Source: Bacteroidales bacterium 45-6 (lineage in GTDB: Bacteria > Bacteroidota > Bacteroidia > Bacteroidales > Dysgonomonadaceae). From it: a stretch of DNA of 6,872 nt. The first letter of the stretch is position 1; every line of letters begins with the position of its first letter. The notes beneath the pieces were generated by a model that did not search any database, was not told the DNA's origin, and saw nothing but the letters and a program-made list of their open reading frames with translations. The position numbers and the translations under genes were made by a program. The stretch lies in contig MKRS01000543.1 in the NCBI GenBank assembly GCA_001897035.1, positions 1 to 6,872 of the forward strand, read 5' to 3'. This document shows, piece by piece, positions 1 to 6,000 of the stretch.

Positions 1-2
1 CC

Positions 3-56
3 CGCCTTGGAAACGAAGAACCCAGAAGAATGCGTTACCGCAAACTGACGGAATAA
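3..56 (+). CDS. Possible C-terminal tail of an upstream gene (partial)
   Basis: The frame starting at base 3 reads through 17 codons to a TAA at 54-56. The tail is basic (…RRMRYRKLTE) and I cannot assign it to a family with confidence. The main support is position: a strong intrinsic terminator begins about 25 bases after this stop, which fits the end of a plus-strand gene. The frame starting at base 1 is also open, to a TGA at 46-48, so the choice of frame is uncertain. Confidence 0.35.
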   Translation, partial: RLGNEEPRRMRYRKLTE

Positions 57-75
57 AAGTAAAGGCGAGAAATAC

Positions 76-131
76 AAAAAAGACGGACAAGCAAGGAGAA
101 TCAAAATATTATTTCTTGTTGTCCGTTTTTA
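76..131 (+). terminator. Rho-independent terminator after the upstream gene
   Basis: ACGGACAA (83-90) pairs perfectly with TTGTCCGT (119-126). The stem extends inward with CAAG (92-95) against CTTG (115-118) after a single bulged G at 91. A T-run (126-130) follows directly on the plus strand. An A-run (76-81) lies before the stem, so it could also act on the minus strand, though no minus-strand gene is seen here. It separates whatever ends near base 56 from the DUF5686 gene, which would therefore need its own promoter. I see no TAnnTTTG match between this hairpin and base 190. Confidence 0.8.
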
Positions 132-189
132 TTATCCAGAAACCTTCAATCGAAGAATGATGCTAGTGCCCAGCAAAAGACCCATATCC

Positions 190-2562
190 ATGAAGGAGCG
201 ATCGTGCCTGATCATTCTCATCTTGGCGTGCGTCAACTGCTTGGAACTACGATGCAAAAGCAACAAGACCGATCCCTACGCATACTCCTCCGACTCGATC
301 CACTGCGTATTCCAACTACCGCCCCAAGAGGTGAACAACAATATCGTGCTGCCCGAAAAGACCAATTTCAAGAGCACCAAGGAGGCATTGAAAATCGTGG
401 AAAAGGTCATTGAAAAGAAAGATGACTACCAATATTATCAACAAGAGCACTGTAGCTACGAGGTTTACGACAAGCTGATGTTTGCCTGGAACAATTTCAA
501 CCCGAACAAGAAAATATTCCGCCGGTGGCCCTTCGTAAAGCAATACACCGACACCTCCACGGTAAGCAACCGTTCCATCTTGCCGCTCGCCATGTACGAA
601 TCCTTTGCCACCAACTACTACCGCCGTTCTCCCTCGAGCAGAACTCAGGTAGTGCATGGACGGGCAATCTATGGCATCACCAACGAGCTTCATGCCGAGG
701 ACGCCTGCGAGGACTTTGTGAAAATACTCGAACCGGTGGACATCCGGAAAAATGAGCTTCGCCTTTTTTTCAACAAAATTATCGCCCCGCTCAACAATAA
801 ATACGCCACCAATGTTTACCGCTGGGAAATAATAGACACGGTTAGCATCCAAGGGAAGGACTACATCAACCTCTGCTTCCGGCCAAGTTCCATCATGGAC
901 TTGGGATTTGTGGGCAACTTGTATGTCTCCGCTGACGGCAACTACACCATCAAGCGGGTGGTAATGAAAATTTCCAAATCGATGAACGTGAACTATGTGG
1001 AGGAATTTGTCATTTATCAAAATTTCGAGGAGCTTCTCCCCAAAGTGTGGGTACCTTCGCGGCTGTCCATCACCACTAAAATATCGGCTTTCGGCATCTT
1101 GAAAAACTACATCGAGTTTGGACGCTATTACAACAATTTCCAATTCCTCAAAAAGCCCGACTCCGTTTATAATTCAAAGCAAAGAATCGTTTACGAAAAC
1201 AACTACCTCACCCGCGACAGCAGCTTCTGGAACAGCAAGCGCGCCATCACCTCCACCAAGCACAACCGGGAATATTTGAGTGACAGCATCGTGAACAGAA
1301 TATCGTCGATCCCTTTCATCAAATACTCAATCAAGACAATCGACCTGCTCACCAACAACTATATTCCTTTGTCCAAGAAAGGGGAGAAAAACAAGGTGAG
1401 CCTCGGCACATTCGATTCTTTCTACAGCGCCAACTCCATAGAAGGGTCGCGCCTCAGGCTCACGGCGGTGACCACCGCCAACCTGCACCCGCACCTCTTC
1501 CTCACCGCATACGGGGCATACGGGTTCAAAGACCAAACATTCAAATATTCAACAGCAACGACTTGGGCATTCAACAACCCCAAACTATATCCGCAGGAAT
1601 TTCCCCAAAACAACCTCACCGTTTCGTGCGAATACGACCTGAATGTGCTGGGAGAAAACTACCTCTATTCGAAAAGGGACAACATATTCATGTCGATCCT
1701 ACGCTACCGCCAATTGCAGAGAATGACTTACGCCCATAGAACGCAACTGGCCTACAACAAGGAATTCCTCAACGGGCTTTCCTTCCGCCTGCTATTGAAA
1801 TCGCAGAAAGAGATTCCTGCCGGAGATCTGAAGTTTAACACTTACGGCGATTTTGGAGAGTTTCACGAAGTGGAAAAACTGCAAACAACGGAATTTTCCT
1901 CCATCCTCAGATTTGCCACAAACGAACGCTTCTATGTGAGGAACAACCAGCGGAAAAACATTCCGGACGAACGCTTTGTGGTGAGCCTGACCCACACACT
2001 GGGGCTGAAAGACTTTCTGGGAGGCCAATACCATTACAACCGGCTCCAGCTGCACATCATCAAGGATCTATGGCTGGCGAGTTTCGGCCAACTAAAGACT
2101 TCCTTCAAGATAGAAAAAGTCTGGGGGACACTTCCCTACCCCCTGCTCTTAGCTCCCAACGCCAACAACTCCTACACCATCCAGAGCGAAAGTTTTTCGC
2201 TCATCAGCCCTTTGGAATTCATCAACGACAGACAAATGTGCTGGGATGTGAACTACCACTTCCAGGGATGGCTATGCAAAAAGATCCCATACGTGAATAG
2301 GCTACACCTGCGAGAAGTGATGGGAATAAGCGGCTGTATGGGAACGTTATTCAGCAAAAACAACCCGTTGATCAACCACGACCTTTACCTCTTCCCCGAC
2401 TACACCAGAAAGATGAACAACGAACCCTACCTGGAGATGAACATGGGGTTGAGTAATATTTTCCGAATTTTCCGTGTCGATTACGTGAGAAGGCTCAATT
2501 ACATAGACAGAGAAGGGGTAAAAAAGAGCGGATTACGCGTTTCGATGCAACTACGGTTCTGA
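190..2562 (+). CDS. DUF5686 family outer-membrane beta-barrel protein
   Basis: Predicted 790-residue exported protein of the DUF5686 family, a Bacteroidota family thought to form outer-membrane beta-barrels; its molecular role is not known. I chose the ATG at 190 because it places a signal peptide at the start: charged KER, then a hydrophobic run at residues 6-19. In-frame ATGs at 157 and 160 would add up to 11 residues and cannot be excluded. The family core begins near residue 60, with a helix (FKSTKEALKIVEKVIEKKDD) followed by Y90 and Y93. Further family-like segments are DTSTVSNRSILPL (121-133), YYRRSPSS (143-150), GFVGNLYVSADGNYTIKRV (239-257) and a closing barrel region with NIFRIFRVDYVRRL. 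The last residue is F, as is usual for outer-membrane barrels. Oddities: only about 40 residues lie between signal peptide and core, so the carboxypeptidase-D-like domain common in this family is missing, and five cysteines fall within the first 40 residues. The DUF4835 gene follows after 59 bases, probably on the same transcript. Confidence 0.87.
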   Translation: MKERSCLIILILACVNCLELRCKSNKTDPYAYSSDSIHCVFQLPPQEVNNNIVLPEKTNFKSTKEALKIVEKVIEKKDDYQYYQQEHCSYEVYDKLMFAWNNFNPNKKIFRRWPFVKQYTDTSTVSNRSILPLAMYESFATNYYRRSPSSRTQVVHGRAIYGITNELHAEDACEDFVKILEPVDIRKNELRLFFNKIIAPLNNKYATNVYRWEIIDTVSIQGKDYINLCFRPSSIMDLGFVGNLYVSADGNYTIKRVVMKISKSMNVNYVEEFVIYQNFEELLPKVWVPSRLSITTKISAFGILKNYIEFGRYYNNFQFLKKPDSVYNSKQRIVYENNYLTRDSSFWNSKRAITSTKHNREYLSDSIVNRISSIPFIKYSIKTIDLLTNNYIPLSKKGEKNKVSLGTFDSFYSANSIEGSRLRLTAVTTANLHPHLFLTAYGAYGFKDQTFKYSTATTWAFNNPKLYPQEFPQNNLTVSCEYDLNVLGENYLYSKRDNIFMSILRYRQLQRMTYAHRTQLAYNKEFLNGLSFRLLLKSQKEIPAGDLKFNTYGDFGEFHEVEKLQTTEFSSILRFATNERFYVRNNQRKNIPDERFVVSLTHTLGLKDFLGGQYHYNRLQLHIIKDLWLASFGQLKTSFKIEKVWGTLPYPLLLAPNANNSYTIQSESFSLISPLEFINDRQMCWDVNYHFQGWLCKKIPYVNRLHLREVMGISGCMGTLFSKNNPLINHDLYLFPDYTRKMNNEPYLEMNMGLSNIFRIFRVDYVRRLNYIDREGVKKSGLRVSMQLRF

Positions 2563-2621
2563 CGCGGACAATATTCGCCTTGCAACAACGTTTTATCATA
2601 ATAAATCCCCGGCAGTTAGGA

Positions 2622-3515
2622 ATGAATAAAAAAGTACCGGTATTTCTGGCATTCTTGCTTTTCTCTATCACTCTGAGCGCACAAGAGCTCAATGCCAAGC
2701 TGAACCTGAACACCTCAAAAATATCAGGCTCGGACAAGACTGTCTTCGCCACCCTCCAAACTGCCCTCGAACAGTTTATCAACGGCACGAAATGGACAGG
2801 ATCGAACTTTTCGACCGTCGAAAAAATCGACTGCACGTTCAACATCATCCTCAATTCGATGAGTGGCGACAATTTTTCGGGAGAAATCCAGGTTACCTCC
2901 AACAGGCCGGTCTATAACTCATCCTACATCACACCCTTGTTCAACTACCGGGATGTAGATTTCACATTCACCTACACCGAGGGCGAAATGCTTGAATTCA
3001 CCCCCAACAACATATCGAGCAACCTGATTGCAGTGGTCTCATTCTACGCCTACATTGTGATCGGGTTAGACTACGACTCGTTCGCCCCCAACGGCGGCGC
3101 ATCCTATTTCGAAACAGCGATGCAGATCGTCAACGCAGCACAGTCGTTTGGAGTGAAAGGATGGACAGCCTTCGAAAACGATCGCAATCGCTACGCTTTG
3201 GCCTTGGGGCTGACCCAAGAAAGCATGAAGCCCTTCCACCAACTGTGGTACCAATATCACCGTCTGGGATTGGACGACATGGCCTCGAACGTGGAGAGGG
3301 GAAAAGGCCAAATCTATTCGGCGCTGGAGTTGTTGCCGAAGCTTAAGGAAGTGAAAACGAGCAATGCAAACCTGCTGTTTTTCAGCAACACGAAGCTTGA
3401 TGAAATAGCCCAAGTGTTTGGTAAATCCGACGCAGAAACCAAACAAGAACTTTACAAGTCGCTGAATACCATCTTCCCCACCAAATCTTCCATTTTGGAC
3501 AAGCTGAAGAGATAA
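2622..3515 (+). CDS. DUF4835 (PorD-like) exported protein
   Basis: Predicted 297-residue secreted or envelope protein of the DUF4835 family. The ATG at 2622 gives a standard signal peptide (MNKKVPVFLAFLLFSITLSA) with likely cleavage before Q21, the pattern usual in Bacteroidota; a TTG start at 2580 would bury this signal and is rejected. Conserved blocks recalled for the family are visible: NRPVYNSSYITPLFN (94-108), FYAYIVIGLDYDSFAPNGG (141-159), GWTAFENDRNRYA (180-192) and LWYQYHRLGLDDM (208-220). Length matches the family norm of about 300 residues. From memory, some databases label relatives as PorD of the type IX secretion system, but nothing in this window tests that. The gene lies 59 bases after the DUF5686 gene with no terminator between them, so co-transcription is likely. 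A 7-bp hairpin begins seven bases past the stop. Confidence 0.87.
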   Translation: MNKKVPVFLAFLLFSITLSAQELNAKLNLNTSKISGSDKTVFATLQTALEQFINGTKWTGSNFSTVEKIDCTFNIILNSMSGDNFSGEIQVTSNRPVYNSSYITPLFNYRDVDFTFTYTEGEMLEFTPNNISSNLIAVVSFYAYIVIGLDYDSFAPNGGASYFETAMQIVNAAQSFGVKGWTAFENDRNRYALALGLTQESMKPFHQLWYQYHRLGLDDMASNVERGKGQIYSALELLPKLKEVKTSNANLLFFSNTKLDEIAQVFGKSDAETKQELYKSLNTIFPTKSSILDKLKR

Positions 3516-3521
3516 GGGACG

Positions 3522-3552
3522 TTCCGGATCCGATTCCTCCACCATTCCGGAA
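3522..3552 (+). other. Hairpin just after the DUF4835 stop codon
   Basis: TTCCGGA (3522-3528) pairs with TCCGGAA (3546-3552) around a 17-base loop. No T-run follows on the plus strand, so it is not a classical terminator, but its position right after the stop codon suggests it caps the 3' end of the plus-strand transcript. Confidence 0.4.
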
Positions 3553-3563
3553 ATCACCAACAT

Positions 3564-3603
3564 AAAAAAGGAGAATGTATTCCTTGTTTGAAACACATTC
3601 TCC
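3564..3603 (-). terminator. Rho-independent terminator of the DUF3332 gene
   Basis: A perfect 9-bp stem joins GGAGAATGT (3570-3578) to ACATTCTCC (3595-3603). On the minus strand the stem is followed directly by six T's (complement of A 3564-3569), and it lies 42 bases past the DUF3332 stop. In the plus direction C's and A's follow instead, so polarity is mainly for the minus-strand gene, although the hairpin could still help end the convergent DUF4835 transcript. Confidence 0.85.
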
Positions 3604-3645
3604 CCCCAACAAAACTGACTACAAAACGAAACTCAGTACCAGTAT

Positions 3646-4191
3646 TTATTTTTGAGCCACAAACCGGCTGTTGTCAACCGACTCTTTGAAAGCAAGCACG
3701 CCCTGAGCATTCAAAGCTACATTCCTTTCCTGTCCGTTCACATATACGACGGCATTGTCCTTGTCCACCACCTTCAACAACTTCGTGGTCTGACCGTCGG
3801 CTACCATGTTCCATGTGTTGGTTTTCTTGTCATAGACAAGGTTCATCTGTTGTCCTTTTTCATCCTTGATCTTATATCCGTCTTTCAAGGTCTCCACGGT
3901 GTAAACCCCGCTCTGACCTTGCACCTTCTTCACGATGCCAGCCTCCATGGGATTATCACCAGTCCAGAATTCGATGGAGTTGATTACCAAGCCATCAATA
4001 ACAATGGCCACCGGATACACAGGCACAATGTGGAGGGCAATGAATACCAATTCGTTCACAAACTTATTGTCGAGGGTCTGATTCCAAGACAACACCTTAT
4101 GTGTCAGGCTAAAAGAACCAATACAAGAACTAAAGGTGATGCTACCTGCTATCAAAAGCGCCGTAGCTACATAAACATACTTTTTTTTCAT
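3646..4191 (-). CDS. DUF3332 family lipoprotein
   Basis: Predicted 181-residue lipoprotein resembling DUF3332 proteins of Bacteroidales; function unknown. The chosen ATG (complement of 4189-4191) starts MKKKYVYV and gives a lipoprotein signal peptide with a lipobox-like FSSC at residues 20-23, C23 being the likely lipidated residue. A start 11 codons upstream (4224) would place an unlikely hydrophilic stretch before the signal. After C23 comes IGSFSLTHKVLSWNQTL, then a long hydrophobic segment (about 48-70) ending in NSIEFWTGDNP, the most recognisable part of the family. Residues 98-170 look like short beta-strands (VYTVETLKDGYKIKD, TNTWNMVADGQTTKLLKV). The residues after C23 lack the acidic or lysine-rich surface-export signal known for Bacteroidota surface lipoproteins, so a periplasm-facing location is inferred. 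The gene stands alone and is transcribed toward the DUF4835 gene. Confidence 0.85.
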   Translation of the reverse strand: MKKKYVYVATALLIAGSITFSSCIGSFSLTHKVLSWNQTLDNKFVNELVFIALHIVPVYPVAIVIDGLVINSIEFWTGDNPMEAGIVKKVQGQSGVYTVETLKDGYKIKDEKGQQMNLVYDKKTNTWNMVADGQTTKLLKVVDKDNAVVYVNGQERNVALNAQGVLAFKESVDNSRFVAQK

Positions 4192-4257
4192 ACGATCAAA
4201 TTTATTATTGTTAGGCGGTTGCAACCTCTATGATTTCCCTATCACTACGTTATGTAA

Positions 4258-4305
4258 TTGCATGAAAATCAAGATTGGTCACCTGTGATTAACTCTTTCA
4301 TGTAA
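4258..4305. repeat. Inverted repeat in the DUF3332 leader region
   Basis: CATGAAA (4261-4267) is the exact reverse complement of TTTCATG (4296-4302). Pairing can continue outward through a G/T position to two more A-T pairs. Between the arms lies a second short palindrome, TCACctGTGA (4279-4288). It could be an operator or a leader hairpin for the DUF3332 gene; the AT-rich setting makes chance possible. Confidence 0.35.
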
Positions 4306-4336
4306 AGTTCAACTATATTTCTAAAATTAATAAAAA

Positions 4337-4344
4337 CAAATATA
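4337..4344 (-). promoter_or_regulatory. Candidate -7 element for the DUF3332 gene
   Basis: The minus strand reads TATATTTG here, an exact match to the Bacteroidota -7 consensus TAnnTTTG. No good TTTG -33 element is seen at the expected distance. If used, it would give a leader of about 140 bases that includes the inverted repeat at 4258-4305. Confidence 0.4.
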
Positions 4345-4421
4345 AGACTTTTTCGGTATCTCTGAATATTTATCCATGTAATTTTATCTAAACAATTTGC
4401 CCGATTTTCGAACGAAACCTT

Positions 4422-4450
4422 TTTGAGTCGTGAAAAATGAGCTATCTTTG
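4422..4450 (+). promoter_or_regulatory. Candidate promoter of pepE
   Basis: TATCTTTG (4443-4450) matches the Bacteroidota -7 consensus TAnnTTTG exactly. TTTG (4422-4425) lies 17 bases upstream as a -33 element, slightly closer than the usual 19-21. Transcription would start near 4455-4460, giving a leader of roughly 75 bases before the pepE ATG and driving the pepE-phosphodiesterase pair. Confidence 0.6.
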
Positions 4451-4530
4451 AGAATCTTTGAAGGTAAAAAGGGTACGTTTCATTGACCTTAGAACCTCAA
4501 AAATACAATTATTATCAACCAGACCCAACA

Positions 4531-5238
4531 ATGAAATTATTATTGCTTAGCAACTCTACCAACCCGGGCGAAGCCTATCTAAGTTACCCCAAACACAATA
4601 TCCAAGCCTTTTTAGGCGATAGGCCGATGGAAGTGTTGTTTATCCCTTATGCAGCCGTCACCTTTTCTTACGATGAATACGAACAGAAAGTGAGTGACCG
4701 TTTCTCCGAGTTAGGCTACACCGTCAAAGGCATCCACCGTTTTGCAGATCCTGTCGAAGCTGTAAAAGAGGCAAAGGCGATCGTTGTGGGCGGGGGAAAC
4801 ACCTGGAAATTGGTGCGTATGCTCCATGACACGGGGCTGATGGAAGCTATCCGCACAAAAGTAGCGTCCGGAACACCTTATATAGGATGGAGCGCCGGAT
4901 CGAACGTAGCCTGCCCCACCCTGAGAACCACCAACGACATGCCCATCATCGACCCGAAGACATTCGACACGCTTGGCCTTGTCCCCTTCCAAATCAACCC
5001 GCATTACCTTGACCACCATCCAAGCAACCATGGGGGAGAAACGCGCGAAATGCGCATTCTGGAATTCATTGAAGAAAACCCCCAAGTGTTTGTGGTGGGA
5101 CTGCGCGAAGCCACCATGCTTTGGATAGAAGGCAACAAGATAAAGCTAATAGGAAACCGCACGGCACGTATTTTCAAAAAAGGGAAAGAAATCGTGGAAC
5201 TGAACAAGGAGAGCGATCTTAGCTTCTTGCTCTCATGA
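4531..5238 (+). CDS. pepE: Dipeptidase E (alpha-aspartyl dipeptidase, peptidase family S51)
   Basis: Cytoplasmic serine peptidase that cleaves dipeptides with N-terminal aspartate (Asp-X), used in peptide recycling. The ATG at 4531 gives 235 residues, close to the 229 of the E. coli enzyme, and starts MKLLLLSNST as expected; the extension to a TTG at 4483 adds 16 residues without family support. The nucleophile motif GWSAGSN places the catalytic serine at S121. By alignment with the E. coli triad Ser120/Asp135/His157, the partners are D136 (in RTTND) and H158 (in INPHYLD), all shifted by one residue. The conserved VVGGGNTWKL lies at 85-94. The enzyme therefore looks intact and active. Its TGA overlaps the ATG of the next gene by four bases, so the two are probably translationally coupled and share the promoter at 4422-4450. 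Confidence 0.95.
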   Translation: MKLLLLSNSTNPGEAYLSYPKHNIQAFLGDRPMEVLFIPYAAVTFSYDEYEQKVSDRFSELGYTVKGIHRFADPVEAVKEAKAIVVGGGNTWKLVRMLHDTGLMEAIRTKVASGTPYIGWSAGSNVACPTLRTTNDMPIIDPKTFDTLGLVPFQINPHYLDHHPSNHGGETREMRILEFIEENPQVFVVGLREATMLWIEGNKIKLIGNRTARIFKKGKEIVELNKESDLSFLLS

Positions 5239-5738
5239 AGCGTATCGGGTTGCTTTCGGACACACACGGCCTCTGGGACGACCGTTTTGAGGAATATTTC
5301 CGCGACTGCGACGAGATATGGCATGCCGGCGACATAGGCAGCATGGAGCTTGCCGAACGGTTCGAGAGTATAAAGCCTTTCAGGGCGGTGCATGGCAACA
5401 TCGACGACTTTCGGCTGCGGGCTGCATTTCCGGAAAAACTCCGCTTCGACATGGAAGGGGTGGACGTGCTGATGACGCATATCGGGGGATACCCCGGGAG
5501 ATACAACCCGCGGGTGATGAAAATTCTGACCACTGCTCCTCCAAAGATTTTTATTTGCGGCCACTCCCACATTCTGAAAGTGATTTATGACAAGAGATAT
5601 GGTTTTTTGAGCGTCAACCCTGGAGCAGCGGGAAAACATGGATTTCATACAACGCGGACAATCATGCGCTTGTCCTTCGACTCAGGCCGCATCACGGATG
5701 CAGAAGTGATAGAGCTGAAGGATGAACAACGATCTTAA
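5235..5738 (+). CDS. YfcE/MJ0936-type metallophosphoesterase
   Basis: Predicted 167-residue cytoplasmic phosphodiesterase of the calcineurin-like superfamily, YfcE/MJ0936 group; such enzymes hydrolyse model phosphodiesters using two metal ions, and the natural substrate is generally unknown. All expected metal-binding motifs are present in order: SDTHG (8-12, D9 and H11), HAGDIG (30-35, D33), HGNID (53-57, N55), MTHIG (80-84, H82) and GHSH (109-112, H110 and H112), followed by NPGAAG (128-133). Length is near MJ0936 and somewhat shorter than E. coli YfcE (184). The ATG sits inside the pepE stop (ATGA), with no evident ribosome-binding site of its own, which suggests re-initiation after pepE. 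A GC-rich hairpin follows the stop by 15 bases. A symbol such as yfcE would overstate orthology. Confidence 0.93.
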   Translation: MKRIGLLSDTHGLWDDRFEEYFRDCDEIWHAGDIGSMELAERFESIKPFRAVHGNIDDFRLRAAFPEKLRFDMEGVDVLMTHIGGYPGRYNPRVMKILTTAPPKIFICGHSHILKVIYDKRYGFLSVNPGAAGKHGFHTTRTIMRLSFDSGRITDAEVIELKDEQRS

Positions 5739-5753
5739 ATGAAAAAATATAGG

Positions 5754-5785
5754 GGGGAGAAACTAATTGAAGTCAATCCCTCCCC
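5754..5785 (+). terminator. Hairpin ending the pepE operon (possible terminator)
   Basis: GGGGAG (5754-5759) pairs with CTCCCC (5780-5785), and inside it ATTGA (5766-5770) pairs with TCAAT (5773-5777). It begins 15 bases after the phosphodiesterase stop. No T-run follows on the plus strand, so intrinsic termination is uncertain. On the minus strand an interrupted T-rich stretch follows, but no minus-strand gene is present. Confidence 0.45.
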
Positions 5786-5807
5786 GTTATCAGAAAACTG
5801 GTGCTTC

Positions 5808-5815
5808 TAAATTTG
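5808..5815 (+). promoter_or_regulatory. Candidate -7 element upstream of uxaC
   Basis: TAAATTTG matches the TAnnTTTG consensus exactly. No clear TTTG is seen 17-21 bases upstream. It would give uxaC a leader of about 175-180 bases. A short palindrome (5814-5824) overlaps its last two bases and reaches the presumed transcription start. Confidence 0.45.
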
Positions 5816-5824
5816 CCATTGGCA
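5814..5824. promoter_or_regulatory. Palindrome overlapping the uxaC promoter (possible operator)
   Basis: TGCCA-T-TGGCA is a perfect 5-bp inverted repeat around one central base. It sits on the downstream edge of the candidate -7 box, where a repressor would block initiation. The arms are short and the symmetry does not extend outward, so chance cannot be ruled out. Confidence 0.3.
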
Positions 5825-5928
5825 GTTAGCTTGGAACGATGAATCTGTCAATACCGTATTACTAAAAACACCATGGCCAAGCTGCCTTAACAGAGAAACT
5901 GTAGTAACGAAAAACAATTTCATCAAAT

Positions 5929-5958
5929 GCGCCAAACAGGCGCCAAACAGGCTAAACA
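5929..5958 (+). repeat. 11-bp tandem direct repeat upstream of uxaC
   Basis: GCGCCAAACAG occurs twice back to back (5929-5939 and 5940-5950), followed by a degenerate third copy, GCTAAACAG minus two bases, at 5951-5958. It lies 43-72 bases before the uxaC ATG in an otherwise AT-rich leader. It may be a regulator binding array or a replication-slippage duplication; the sequence alone does not decide. Confidence 0.85.
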
Positions 5959-6000
5959 GCAAGTTGACTATAAAATAATTAACTAAAATAAAATTCTATA

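Larger units (their letters stand above)
4192..4530. other. Divergent intergenic region, DUF3332 / pepE
   Basis: This AT-rich spacer of 339 bases separates the minus-strand DUF3332 gene from pepE. I see no coding region in it with family resemblance. It holds one candidate promoter in each direction and an inverted repeat lying in the presumed DUF3332 leader (all listed separately). The in-frame extension of pepE back to a TTG at 4483 is not supported by the family's N-terminus. Confidence 0.7.

Noticed and set aside
316..1143. 275-codon open frame on the minus strand
   Set aside because: It lies wholly opposite the DUF5686 gene, whose translation shows clear family motifs; the antisense product shows no recognisable domain.
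4197..4204. Second minus-strand TAAATTTG box just before the DUF3332 ATG
   Set aside because: It ends only five bases from the start codon, which would force a leaderless transcript; the box at 4337-4344 is better placed.
3652..4233. 193-codon open frame on the plus strand
   Set aside because: It mirrors the DUF3332 gene. The minus-strand product has a lipoprotein signal and family motifs plus its own terminator, while this one has neither.
4483..4530. TTG-initiated N-terminal extension of pepE
   Set aside because: The family begins at MKLLLLSNS; the extra 16 residues are polar and unrelated, and the length from the ATG at 4531 matches known PepE.
5004..5648. 214-codon open frame on the minus strand
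   Set aside because: It spans the pepE / phosphodiesterase junction in antisense, where both sense genes have complete catalytic motifs.
5929..5958. Tandem repeats considered as a CRISPR or attachment site
   Set aside because: The unit is only 11 bp, has no spacers, and no cas, integrase or mobile element gene is nearby.
5964..5996. TTGACT followed by TAAAAT-like sequence before uxaC, resembling a sigma-70 promoter
   Set aside because: Bacteroidota use a different consensus, and the start site would fall at or after the uxaC ATG.
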